A stretch of 64,000 nucleotides of DNA from Liolophura sinensis (Eukaryota > Mollusca > Polyplacophora > Chitonida > Chitonidae). Location of the stretch: the NCBI RefSeq assembly GCF_032854445.1, contig NC_088303.1, positions 29,889,501 through 29,953,500 on the forward strand, written 5' to 3'. Shown here piece by piece: positions 52,008-61,914 of the stretch. The notes under the pieces were generated by a model, which was given only the letters and a program-made list of their open reading frames with translations, had not been told where the DNA came from and did no database searches. The translations under genes and the position numbers were made by a program. The stretch's first letter is position 1. The number at the start of each line of letters is the position of its first letter.

Positions 52008-52872
52008 TCTATAGATAAACTGAGGGGAATCGGGCCCAGCGCAAGAAACTGCGCACCTTAAGAAGCTACACTGACTATAGCTATGAGTGACAGCTGCTGA
52101 CACACTCGTAAGGCTACTTCTTTTTCCAGTTCTGTTTTACTCTTCTTTTCCTGTTCTGTGGCTAGCATGCAACTGAAGCAATGTATAGGTCAATCGGAAC
52201 ATTTTAGCCTGCTCCAGTCAAACTGACATATCTTTTGTCTTTTTGGCATTATACACGGAGTTATGAAAACCACTGCACCACAAATGTAACTTTCTGAAAA
52301 ATTCTTGAGCACGCAGTTATGCATCAATCAATAAAATAAATACTTAACAAAGTAAAATAAAGAGCCACCAAGATTCGGACTCTTCCTCGAGGTGCTACAT
52401 GTTCTCCGCAGCGACTTCGTTAGTCCACTGTATTGTGGAGGATGGACGAGAGGCCATGGCAGAAATACAGAGTTCAAACTTGTTGAAATATGACAAAGCT
52501 TATCGCATTATTAAGTTTATATTTTACACATGAAGACAAACATTAACCAAAACGAAACTTTGGCAGCACGTAAAAATACACACAGGAAAGTTTCAATAAA
52601 GCTATTTTTCTCGTTAAAGTTGATCTTCATACTGTCTATTAAAAACACTTTGCCTCGTTTGAAAGAAAAATTTGCATTTTTGACCGAGAGTGCACTTTTG
52701 TCGGGTTGTTAGTAAGCAACTATCTCTTGTATAACCATATAACTTTCATGAGTGCTTCGATCAAGTTTTATGCTTCAGATTCGGAAATTTACAGAATTGT
52801 ACTGGGATTTTGAAATTTGCACTTTCTTATCGTACCTCTCTTGGAACGATTCTCCGCCTTATCGTGCCAGTT
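52008..52872. mobile_element. Terminal-inverted-repeat element, copy 2 (non-autonomous)
   Basis: Collinear with 46727-47683 across its length (for example caagaaactgcgcacctt, gactatagctatgagtga, ccactgcaccacaaatgtaa, aaaattcttgagcacgcagt, ttgaaatttgcactttctta). Ends are more eroded: left gataaactgaggggaatcgg against right, reverse-complemented, gataaggcggagaatcg. It is shorter by about 90 bp through indels. No transposase frame. Confidence 0.7.
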
Positions 52873-53609
52873 CACTTACAGCTGTATATGTAATGGTACA
52901 AGGCCGCTTTCTGTCTTTTCACAGTCAAAATGCTGCAAAGGAACAATACGTAATTTGATGGTAAGACATTCCTGTAAATCTACAACAGGTACTTGTACAG
53001 TATTTTTTTTTTACTTATCTTTCTAAGTATTCTGCCGAGTAAAATGCAGTAAAGCGTTATGAAAGCACACGGACATTTCACAGGCATTCTTTTGCTTGGG
53101 CGTATATTGTATACATGTATACTGAGTTATATTTTCACCGCTGTGTTTCTTAGGATCCAAAAATTAGACCAACATTGTCGTATAAAACTAACCCTAGACA
53201 CAAACGATTAATAAATAGCTGGGTCTCATGGAAAGGGAAGTCTACTGTTTAAACAAATCAAACCAGACAGATCGGGATATTCATGATTGAACTTTGCTTA
53301 TCAGGAGAGTGACGGAGTGGTTAGTGTAAGTTGTAGTGAGAAGGTCAGTGTACGCATTTCATTGAACATTTCACTTGTGGGTGGCTCGGTTGAACTGTCA
53401 TCTCACGGAACATGCACAGGGCGGCTTCCCAGACTGAGCATACTTCTCTAGCTATGGATAATTTCACAACGTCGCCATGTCTTCAGTGCACTCTTCGCGA
53501 ACTCTTGTATCACATGTCTGATTGCGGACCACGCCACCGACCTCCCGGGCAGTAACTGGGCATATTTCTCACACGGTAGTGCACATCTTGTGCTAGATTG
53601 ATTTAATTG
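52873..53609. other. Non-coding
   Basis: Nothing recognised. Confidence 0.35.
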
Positions 53610-53765
53610 TTGTTATACTCAAGGCAAGAGTAGACCTATTTGACTTATAAGATGGTGATCAGTGTAGAAGGGGCGGAGAAAACTGGGTTGCCCGGAGTAA
53701 TCCACCCACCTTTGGCACGTTATTGAGAAACTTTTCCACATGTGACGTACAGGTCTACAACTGAT
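53610..53765 (+). mobile_element. SINE family C fragment
   Basis: Blocks ttgttatactcaaggcaaga, tgacttataagatggtgatc, gttgcccggagtaatccacc, cacctttggcacgttattga and cttttccacatgtgacg align with the cluster at 33.9-34.6 kb. Confidence 0.55.
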
Positions 53766-54523
53766 ACTGGTGGAAGAGATTTGGGCCCGTATTTATCAAG
53801 CAACTTTAGACTTAAGTCACAAATTGCAAGTCCTTAAAAAGCTGAACTGAGAACAGGAAAGAGCTCAGATTGTTGTTAATTCATATTTGCGCAGTAAAGA
53901 ATAAATGTACACATTTTAAACTTTCTAGAGGGAAACATTTTAATTTTAGCTGTGTTTGAATATTTGACTTAAGTCTTAAAACTTTTGATAAATACAGGTC
54001 CTGGCGTATAGCAGACCTTTGACCGTACAAACAGCCAAACGGGTGCCGTCGACAATTTACTGACATCAAAGCTCCCCGCTCCTCCCCCATCCACCGCACA
54101 AATAATGATAGCGGGTGAATCAACACATTTCTTTTTCCAATCTTTGGTACTAAACTGCTGAGGATAATTAAATAAACAGTTTCAGGATGCCCAGACAGGG
54201 TTCAGTTCCCTTTTGATTTGAAACATAAGCATGCTCAGATTCATCGTTCGTATAATTCCCTGGTCAACAGCCGTTTCAAGCCAACGTGTTATTCGCAAAC
54301 CTGCTAATACCATTAGCTTGGTGTCAAGGCTTTTCCCGTCTGACGCCTTGGTGTAAGTGGAAAATTCCTGAGTATTGTAATAAGCACCGATTACTAAATG
54401 AAATAATTATACAAAAATAATTGAAATCAATACTAAATTACATTCATCAAACTGTAGTTTATTTGTAATTTTGCAGTATTATTTTTATTGTTTTTATTTT
54501 TTTCAAATGTATAACGGCTTCAG
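53766..54523. other. Non-coding
   Basis: No gene seen. Short inverted similarity: cttaagtcacaaattgca near 53811 and gacttaagtcttaaaac near 53965. Confidence 0.35.
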
Positions 54524-54745
54524 TTTATTTATTTATAGCGGTGCTTTTCGCCACTTATACAACAGCGTCCAGCATTATGGTTGGTGGAAACCGGCCAGAG
54601 CCATGCAGGCTGAAATCCACGACCATCCACAGATTGCTGGAAGACCCTCATTAACTGGGCTTGAACTCACAGCGATCGCGTTGGTGTGAGGCTCTTGGGT
54701 CAATGCGCTGCGCTGGGACGCTAACCACCTTGGCCACTGAGTCCA
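54524..54745 (-). mobile_element. SINE family A, near full-length
   Basis: ATTT tail, cacttatacaacagcgtcca, gcattatggttggtggaaac, acgaccatccacagattgct, gggcttgaactcacagcgat, ttggtgtgaggctcttgggt, and the head with box A-like ctaaccaccttggccactga. Confidence 0.85.
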
Positions 54746-55519
54746 CATAAAGGGTTCAAATATGTTTTCAACATTAGCACCCGTGAGGTGTTCGATCCGA
54801 ACACCTGACCCACTCAGCCATGATCAAACGACAAAAACAATAAACTGACAAATGTTGTTAGTTAGTTTACAAGTTAGGAATTTGCACCAATCGTGAATCG
54901 GCTCTCTAGCCTCATTTATCATAAATCAGAAGAGGAAGCCTAAATCTAACAGATGATCTGATGCAGGCATTTGTTTTTGTGTGGAAAATGCATAAATCTG
55001 ATGTGATATCTGTAAACCTCAAATGGAGCTAACAAATTCGGACATAAGGCACGTGGCTCTTCCCAGACGGTACTGCAATCTTACTGAGAAAAAAAAATGC
55101 TGATTTTAGTATCGAGCAAAGGTCGGGCTTGTGCCAAGACAAAGCCTAAAGGTCCTAAAAGTGTCACATGGGCTGCAAATGTCAAATTTATCTAGTTGAG
55201 GTACTGATTTAAAGCGAGCGTAGAGAGTAGGGCATGTGGGTTCAAGAGTGTGGACCAAGCGCAGGTCCGAAAAAAGGGAGTTAACTTGCACGAGTTTATG
55301 CGTTTAGGCGCAAACACGCAGAAGCCAAAAGAGTCACATATGATGCCGCCAGTCCATGAGGTAAAGTTGCTCTCAGCACATATTGAGTTCATTAGTGGAC
55401 AGGCTACCGCGTGACTTCGTGGCGATCTTACGTAATACTGTGACGACGAAATATGTCTGCCGTATATATAGCACCTCCATCCGACAGATGTTTGTTGTAC
55501 ATTGTAACAACTATCGGCT
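54746..55519. other. Non-coding
   Basis: No supported gene or repeat. Confidence 0.35.
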
Positions 55520-55532
55520 TCCTATCGTTCGT

Positions 55533-55882
55533 GACCGGCCCGGATAGCACAGTTGGTAGAGCGTCCGCTTCGGACGGGTAGATCCAGGATCAAGTCACAT
55601 CTAAGACTTTAAAAGAGGAAGTTGTAACTTCCTCGCTTGGCGTTCAGCATGAAGGGGATAGCGCAACGACTGGTTGACCCGTATCAGTATAATGGCTCGG
55701 GCGGGGCGGATTACTTGCCTTCGGTAGGTCATCTCAGTGAAGCAGCACTAGATCAAAGAGCGGTGGAAATCCGTCCTGCTACAAGGAGGCACATTACACG
55801 TACATGCACCCTAAGGATTCCTTCGTCGTCATATGACTGAAAAATTGTTGAGTACGACGTTAAACCCCAAGCACTCACTCAC
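55533..55882 (+). mobile_element. Full-length tRNA-derived SINE, family B (reference copy)
   Basis: Head with box A tagcacagttggtagagcg and box B-like ggatcaagtc, then ttaaaagaggaagttg, cttcctcgcttggcgttcag, gactggttgacccgtatcag, gtcatatgactgaaaaattg, gttgagtacgacgttaaacc and a cactcactc tail. The 13-bp flanks tcctatcgttcgt / tcctatcgtttgt (55520-55532, 55883-55895) are a target-site duplication with one mismatch. About 350 bp in all. Confidence 0.92.
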
Positions 55883-56125
55883 TCCTATCGTTTGTAATAC
55901 CAGGTATTGTCGAAATGATGATACAGTGCTAGACACATGCAAACATTTTGAAGCCTTGACTGAATGTAATTTGTCATCTCTCTTATCAGAGTGTCATAGT
56001 TACGAAGGTTAATGGTTGTTAATATTCGATTCTGGAAGTTGGACTGTGGCTTTTCACTAGGTCTGAGGGAAACGAAATATTTCTTAGTACGACGTGAAAC
56101 GCGAATCAAGGAAATAATTTATAAT

Positions 56126-56314
56126 TATTTATTTATATATTTAATTAGTGTTTTATGCCGGGCCCGGGGTAAACCCACAACCATCCGCAGGTTGTTGGAA
56201 GACTTTCCCACGTACGGCCGGAGAGGAAGCCAGATTGAGCTGGACTTGAACTCACAGCCACCGCATTGTTGAGAGGCTTCTTGATCACTGCGCCGCGCTG
56301 GCACGCTAACCCTC
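56126..56314 (-). mobile_element. SINE family A with internal deletion
   Basis: Left end and ATTT tail (ttagtgttttatgccg) join directly to ggcccggggtaaaccc, so ~60 bp carrying the 'tatacgacggcggccagc' block are missing. The rest is intact through ctggacttgaactcacagcc to the head (ctgcgccgcgctggcacgct). Confidence 0.82.
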
Positions 56315-56868
56315 GAAATAAATTCCAAATGCTGATATATACACCATTTGCAGATGTCACTTTTTTATCAAAAATCCTGTGGTGAGAAATAAATCATGTT
56401 GTAAGCATTGAACTTTGTCGTGTCATTTCTCACATAATATCTCTGAGAGATTGTAGTTCAGAGGCGGGTTTCATGAAGCTTACTTAGTGTTTAGTTGCCC
56501 TTAGCTACGTGCCCTTGATTCTGTTAATACACTACATATTTGATAATGTGACATTTTACACTGTTCTTCCAAATGACGCTGTGAACTGTGATTCATTCAT
56601 TTGATATTTGCCCTTTCACGTAATGCTTAAGAATGTTTGACATTCGACGTTGTTCCCTTTTAGGGACGATAAAACCAGAGTGCCCGGAGAAAGTTTGATT
56701 TAAGTCGTAACTAAGCTTTATCTTTAGGTGCTGGGCTACATGAGAACTCGAAGTAAAGCAACAGAAAAGTAAAGACAAAGACAATCAAATTTATCCCCCA
56801 CACATTTATTCTGAATTTTCTTCACCCATTTGCCAAGGACATACTTCGTGGCGATAGTAAGGCATTTT
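56315..56868. other. Non-coding
   Basis: No supported gene. Confidence 0.35.
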
Positions 56869-57062
56869 CTTATTCTCTTAAAGACGTTGTAATGGCAAGC
56901 AGTTGTTCGCGGGTATAGATGACCATTTCATCTGGTTGTCTGTCAGCCTTTCTCCTGATGTAGACCTTATTCTCTTAAGAACGTTGTAATGACAAGCAGT
57001 TGTTCACGGGTAAAGATGACCATTTCATCTGGTTGTCTGTCAGCCTTTCTCCTGATGTAGAC
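56869..57062 (+). repeat. 97-bp tandem duplication
   Basis: Two units, 56869-56965 and 56966-57062, starting cttattctcttaa and ending cctttctcctgatgtagac, differing at only a few positions (for example gcgggtatagatgacc versus acgggtaaagatgacc). A recent local duplication; no function evident. Confidence 0.92.
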
Positions 57063-58199
57063 CTGTGGGGAACGGAAAGTGTACCGTGTTTACTAGTTTA
57101 CTTTTGCAAATCTAAAACTAAGTCCATTACAACAGAAAACCCATTGCTAGCCAATAACATAAATGAGTCATTTTATTACCTGCGATTAACAGCTATATCT
57201 ATCACCCTGTGGTGATTTTGTCAACGTAAGTCCTACTTTGAGGGTAGTAAACCATTTTGAAGTTAAAACTAATTTTGACTTAGGAAGGAAATATCTCAAA
57301 ACTGGGTCCAGAAGTTCATTAGGGTCGTTTGTTCATCCTCAAACGAGAGTGCTTGTATCTAGTCAGTACTAGGTTTAATCACGAGTAGTGGGCCAGCACA
57401 TAAAATATGTTTGACAAATTAAAAAAACATAAGAGAGCGATTAAGTCAACCTTTCATTATTTTCCCTTACATTTTGTTACATGAATTGTTTTATTTTCTC
57501 ATTTTTACCTCGAAAATAGAATCAGCATTTAATCTTCGTCTGTAGAAAATATTAAATATTGAAGAATTTGATGTTATATTAAACACAGAGTACTGTGAAG
57601 ATGACTGTGGCAACCTATTAGAATCAGAGAAACTGTATTTTCAGGGCACCCGTATATTTCCTGGGACATATATGTCAATATATCCAGACATCAACCCTGA
57701 GGGTATAGCAAAGTAAAAAATAAAGTGTGCCTCAAATGCAAGGAAACAGAAAACTATTTCCACAAATACTTTAAATTAGCAACAGCAACAGCAATATTTT
57801 GCAGAAATTTTTTTTTTGCGACCATGTTTTAAAAACGTTTATTACATTATTTTGAGCGCCTAAAGATCAACAAACCTTAAAGAGAGGTAGTTCATCATAG
57901 GGCATTTCACAGAAAATATTTATTCTCAAAATGTCCCGTTTACAAAAAGGGTGAATTCTTATATAAAAGACAGGGATGTCAAAGGGTGTGATCCGAAAAA
58001 GCCGCCTTACTTTTATCCCACACCAAATGCTTTTTATGGTGCAGCAAAAGTTCTAAAAAACATAACCAAGCTTTGCTTGAATCATTGAATGGGACTGGTC
58101 TGATCGCCGTGTATCTTGGTGTTGAATTAGCTAAAGATTATCTCTTACCGATTACTTTCTCCAAAAATTAAGTATAATGCATTAAAGCTTCAGTTCTTA
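57063..58199. other. Downstream flank / 3' UTR intron of the repeat-protein gene
   Basis: The consensus donor at 58200-58199 (exon ...TATCAG, intron GTAAGA, minus strand) lies six bases past the stop codon, so at least one 3' UTR intron probably runs through here. A candidate acceptor (ggttatgttttttag) is at 58054-58053. I see no clear poly(A) site. Confidence 0.4.
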
Positions 58200-58206
58200 C
58201 CTGATA

Positions 58207-59761
58207 CTATTGGGGCCGTCTATGAGATACTCTTCCCGCCACTCCTGAGTATCCTTCAGGTCTTCTGCCTACTCCCGATGCTTGAGGCCTTCTGCCCCCT
58301 CCCGATGCTTGAGGTCTTCTACCCACTCCTGAAGCTTGAAGTCTTCTGCCCACTCCCGATGCTTGAGGTCTTCTGCCTACTCCCGACGCATGCGGTCTTC
58401 TGCCTACTCCCGATGGTTGAGGTCTTCTGCCTACTCCCGACGCATGCGGTCTTCTGCCTACTCCCGATGGTTGAGGTCTTCTGCCTACTCCCGACGCATG
58501 CGGTCTTCTGCCTACTCCCGACGCATGTGGTCTTCTGCCTACTCCCGATTGTTGAGGTCTTCTGCCTACTCCCGATGGTTGAGGTCTTCTGCCTACTCCC
58601 GATGGTTGAGGTTTTCTGCCTACTCCTGATCCTTGAGGTCTTCTGCCTACTCCTGATCCTTGAGGTCTTCTGCCTACTCCCGACGCATGCGGTCTTCTGC
58701 CTACTCCCGATGCATAAGCCCCTTGTGGTCGCCTGCCTGCTACAGCCCCTTGTGGCCGTCTGCCCGCTATAGCCCCTTGTGGTCGCCTGCCTGCTAAAGC
58801 CCCTTGTTGTCGCCTGCTTGCTATAGGCCCTTGTGATCGTCTGCCCGTTACAGCCCCTTGTGGTCGCCTACCTGCTACAACCCCTTGTGGTCGCCTGCCT
58901 GCTCCAGCCCCTTGTGGCCGTCTGCCTGCTCCAGCCTCTTGTAGCCGTCTGCCTGCAACAGCCCCTTGTGGTCGCCTGCCTGCAACAGCCCCTTGTAGTC
59001 GCCTGCGTGCTAGAGGCCCTTGTGACCGTTTGTCCGCTACAGCCCCTTGTAGTCGCCTGCCTGCTACAACCCATTGTGGTCCCCTGCCTGCTATAGCCTG
59101 CCTGCCTGCTACTCCCCTTTGTGGTCGCCTGCCTGCTACACCCCTTTGTGGTCGCCTGCCAACTACAGCCCCTGGCATTCTGCGTACTACGGATCCTTGC
59201 AATTTTCTTCTTAAAACTGACCCTCGAAATCTTCGGGCAATTGGACGCTGATCTTTATTTCCGTTGTCTCTTCCTGACCCACGTAGTCTCCTCTTCCCTT
59301 CCTCGCCTTGGGAGCAATATCGGTCTTTATCTCCTCTATTTCCATTTAAGCCATGTAGTCCCCTCACCCTTTCCTCGTCTTTGGTACCTTTCCGGTCTTT
59401 CTCTCCTCTGTCGCCCCGCGCACTGCGTTGTTCATTCTCACTTCTCTCACTTTGGGAACTGTTTTCGGCCTGTAGACGAATTGAATCCATTTCTGTTGAA
59501 TTTACGGTTAACATCAGTTCCATGTTCAGTTTGGCCATGACGCCCTATGCGTTGTCTTAGAGGTCTCTTTGGCCCAACTTTATTTCCTTGTTCAGTGGTT
59601 TCGTTCCCTCCTTCTTGTTGGATGCTCTCTGCCATCAAAGTTTCGTTGCCTGTCTGAGCCTGCCCATCACGCTTTACTTCTTTATTCGCATCGGAATTAA
59701 CGAAGACAACACAACATAACCAGCAACATAGCAATGCAAGGACAAGCGACGAGCGAATCAT
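58207..59761 (-). CDS. Secreted GRR-repeat protein: signal peptide, eroded collagen-like segment, ~35 nine-residue repeats
   Basis: The start is the ATG at 59761 (A at -3), 16 nt inside an exon whose acceptor is at 59779-59778 (tttgtctatttgtag). Residues 1-25 are a clear signal peptide (basic MIRSS, hydrophobic LVLALLCCWLCC). A polar linker with two N-E-T glycosylation sites follows. The frame then breaks: reading continues in another frame from about 59469. Removing a possible 109-nt intron (59578-59470) joins the two in phase, giving about 481 residues; a one-base indel is the alternative. Next come 20 Gly-X-Y-register triplets, 11 with Gly and most others Asp, Arg or Cys (one base from Gly codons). 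Then ~19 units near GAVAGRRPQ and 16 near ASGVGRRPQ, ending RRPQ-stop. Every unit offers Gly-Arg-Arg, the amidation-plus-dibasic-cleavage signal of peptide precursors, so it may release hexapeptide amides such as PHASGV (5 copies) and PQPSGV (4). A basic structural matrix or capsule protein is the other reading. No homologue recognised. Confidence 0.75.
58240..59223 (-). repeat. 27-bp coding minisatellite in two subarrays
   Basis: The unit is 27 bp (nine codons). Left subarray (58250-58715): ASGVG-RRPQ type with Arg-Arg mostly AGA AGA. Right subarray (58715-59223): GAVAG-RRPQ type with Arg-Arg often AGG CGA. Each codon choice is uniform within a block and differs between blocks, so the blocks have been homogenised separately. 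The frame stays open for more than 400 codons in only this one minus frame at this length. The right-hand units near the collagen-like segment are the most irregular (some 7 or 8 residues). Confidence 0.9.
59470..59578 (-). other. Candidate short intron (or site of a frame error)
   Basis: GT at 59578-59577 (AATAAA before, GTTGGG after) and AG at 59471-59470 after ttcgtctac. Length 109 nt, which converts the signal-peptide frame to the repeat frame with both junctions in phase 0. The donor is weak; the acceptor is good. Without splicing, the first frame ends at a stop at 59447. Confidence 0.4.
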
Positions 59762-59777
59762 CGTTGAGAGTTGTTTT

Positions 59778-60110
59778 CTACAAATAGACAAACAAAAAAG
59801 AATATATTCTGTACTGTAGCCCTTACATCTAAAACGCTTTTAACAGAGATAATAACATATTAACCTGTGTAATTTATCATTATAAGTGCATATCGGCCCG
59901 CGTATGACAGATTGATAATATTCTCTTTTGAGTATATTTTCTGATCTATTAAAAGTTTTATTATAAAAGTCATAAATAAATCCTGGTAAGTTAAGTTCTT
60001 ATAACCCTAATACTTTTCCTATATTATTAAATGTTAAGATATTATTTCACATTTAAGATTATATGAGTAGAAGAAAAGAATACAAAGTGATAAGGATAAT
60101 AAAAACTTAC
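59778..60110 (-). other. 5' UTR intron of the repeat-protein gene
   Basis: Donor CAG / GTAAGT at 60110 and acceptor ttctttttt-gtttgtctatttgtag at 59778. The 333-nt intron separates a non-coding first exon from the exon with the start codon. An in-frame ATG inside the intron (59791) should not be used. Confidence 0.7.
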
Positions 60111-60158
60111 CTGCGATAAGTGAAACAACATTTAAGTAAAATACACATAATACTTACT
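60111..60158 (-). other. Second donor and possible zero-length (recursive) splice site
   Basis: A second donor, GAA / GTAAGT, lies at 60157. Between them the sequence ttgtttcacttatcgcag runs straight into GTAAGT at 60110. That is a polypyrimidine-CAG/GTAAG junction, which can act as acceptor and regenerated donor. So either exon 1 ends at 60111, or this is a recursive splice point of a longer 5' UTR intron. Confidence 0.4.
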
Positions 60159-61699
60159 TCGAGTATAATAGATCTTCTTGATGGTTATTAAATATTGAAA
60201 AATATAGCGAAATGTTGGAGATGCATTGGTTTTCGAACCCTTTATAACAGTAAGTAAAATAAAAAACATAAGCATCCCGTGATTGTCACGGGACAATTTC
60301 AGAAAAAAAAAATTATTAGAGCGGAAACAAAAGCTGATGGTGTTAGCATCCCGGTTACTGTCTACCGTGACCCCCGGGCTATCACGATAATGTCCGTTGA
60401 CACAGAATCTATACATTGTAAATATTAATTAGTTCACTTAGTCCCTAATTGCTTACTTGCAAGGGCGTTGTCAACATTAAAAATGTCTGGGGAATTAACA
60501 CCTCAAGTTTCTTTTCCTGTATGGGTATGACTTACAACGTAGAACGTTCTTCTGAAGGCACACACTCTAATAATTAGGACCAGGGAAGATGTTACTTTAA
60601 AACGGAAAACGAAAACTTTTTATTCCGAATTTTCGTGATGTCGGGGAAATCTGTCGTCTTTGGTGATAAATGACGCCCTGCCCTGATAGATAAATTAATA
60701 AATAAATAAATAAATAAATAAATAAATAGGATCAGAAAATACATAAACGTCCTATCCAAGTTTCCTCGTTGGCCCATTCGACAAAAGCGTTTGCCTCAAC
60801 GCAACCGAACGGCCTCTGAGCAGTAAGGTGACAGGTTCGAATCGAACTGTCGCTCAGTCCATTGCGGTTCAGTTCTGTTTGCTTAACCCATAAACCTGAA
60901 CACAAGTGATAAATTCATGAGCATATCAACTAAATAAATAAACAAGCGCAAAACGACGAATGCTATCATCGACATCATTGCATTCTATAATGTGTAAACA
61001 TCTGCTATAAATAAGCAGCGTACTGTGATTACTTGGAAGGTAAAATTTACCAAGTTTGGATTTGAACTCATTATCAACTGGTGTTGATTTGTCTGACAAC
61101 GTGGTTAGCCTACACTGCGCACTATGTACATAGTTGCGACGTAGTAATAACTGCTGATGATAGTCATAACTATTCACTCATCCATAAATGGCGTGATATC
61201 CCATGGGCTTCCTGGTTATTTTTAGAAGGCAAGTTAGCCAAACAGGATCGAGTAAATACGTGAGTCAGCCAATTGGAAGGCTTGCAGTGCGAGCTCGCCC
61301 AGACACCAAGTATAGCCAATCAAAACGTCGCTACAGTAGGCCTCGTGACAGATCTATGGTCACGAGACATGTTATCTTCGAAAACAATCTGTACACAGGG
61401 AAAGGCTTCCGGTTACATTTGTCCACGGGTCACGTATTTACTTCCAAAATAATTTACTGCTATTAAAATTTTTTGGATAAAATCCATAAATAATACAAGT
61501 ATAACGTTTTGAATCTCATAACATGTCTTATATAGATGCTTATTTTATAGAACTATAACAATTTCAGCCACAAGATGCACTGGTTACATGTATGTATGAC
61601 TTTACACTATTTAGGTAGTACAGACCTCTGTATATTACAACTGATCCACATAGGTTGCCTAATTAAATGATAAATAATCTTTGTTGTAGTGTAAAAACG
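60159..61699. other. 5' flank of the repeat-protein gene
   Basis: The promoter should lie here or further right, but no TATA box is convincing. 60688-60728 is an (AAAT)n microsatellite. 60780-60865 carries a tRNA-like box B (aggttcgaatcgaac) and may be a SINE head remnant. Confidence 0.35.
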
Positions 61700-61709
61700 T
61701 CATTCGTCT

Positions 61710-61904
61710 GCGGTCGATGTGAGTTCAAGTCCAGCTCATGCTGGCTTCCTCTCCGGGCCGTATGTGGGAAGGTCTGTCAGCAACCTGCGGATGGTCGTGG
61801 GTTTCCCCCGGGTTTCCGTCCACCATAATGCTGGCCGCTGTCGTATAAGTGAAATATTCTTGAGTACGGCGTAAAACACCAATCAAAAAAAAAAAAAAAA
61901 AAAA
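61710..61904 (+). mobile_element. SINE family A, 5'-truncated, with poly(A) tail and duplication
   Basis: Starts just before box B (gagttcaagtccagctcatg), then cttcctctccgggccgtatg, gtcagcaacctgcggatggt, accataatgctggccgctgt, gtcgtataagtgaaatattc, gagtacggcgtaaaacacca, then ~20 A. The 10-bp repeat tcattcgtct flanks it at 61700-61709 and 61905-61914. The body is close to the family consensus, so insertion is recent. Confidence 0.9.
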
Positions 61905-61914
61905 TCATTCGTCT

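Noticed and set aside
55540-55605. Functional tRNA gene
   Set aside because: Box A and box B are present, but no acceptor-stem pairing closes the structure and the element continues into a SINE body with target-site duplication.
55637-55840. Plus-strand open frame of 67 codons
   Set aside because: It lies entirely inside the family B SINE.
58034-58260. Alternative C-terminus in another frame (DTQEWREEYLIDG...) spliced at 58200 to an exon at 58052
   Set aside because: The repeat frame keeps its RRP pattern right up to its stop at 58207, so the other frame is unlikely to be used; the donor is then a 3' UTR splice site.
58278-59560. Plus-strand frames rich in Val/Phe/Cys/Leu/Pro opposite the repeat-protein gene
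   Set aside because: Antisense shadows of the 27-bp coding repeat. The minus frame has the signal peptide, splice sites and natural end.
59762-59791. Upstream ATG at 59791 as the start of the secreted protein
   Set aside because: It lies inside the polypyrimidine tract and acceptor of the intron ending at 59778, and it would put ten charged or polar residues before the signal peptide. The ATG at 59761 fits better.
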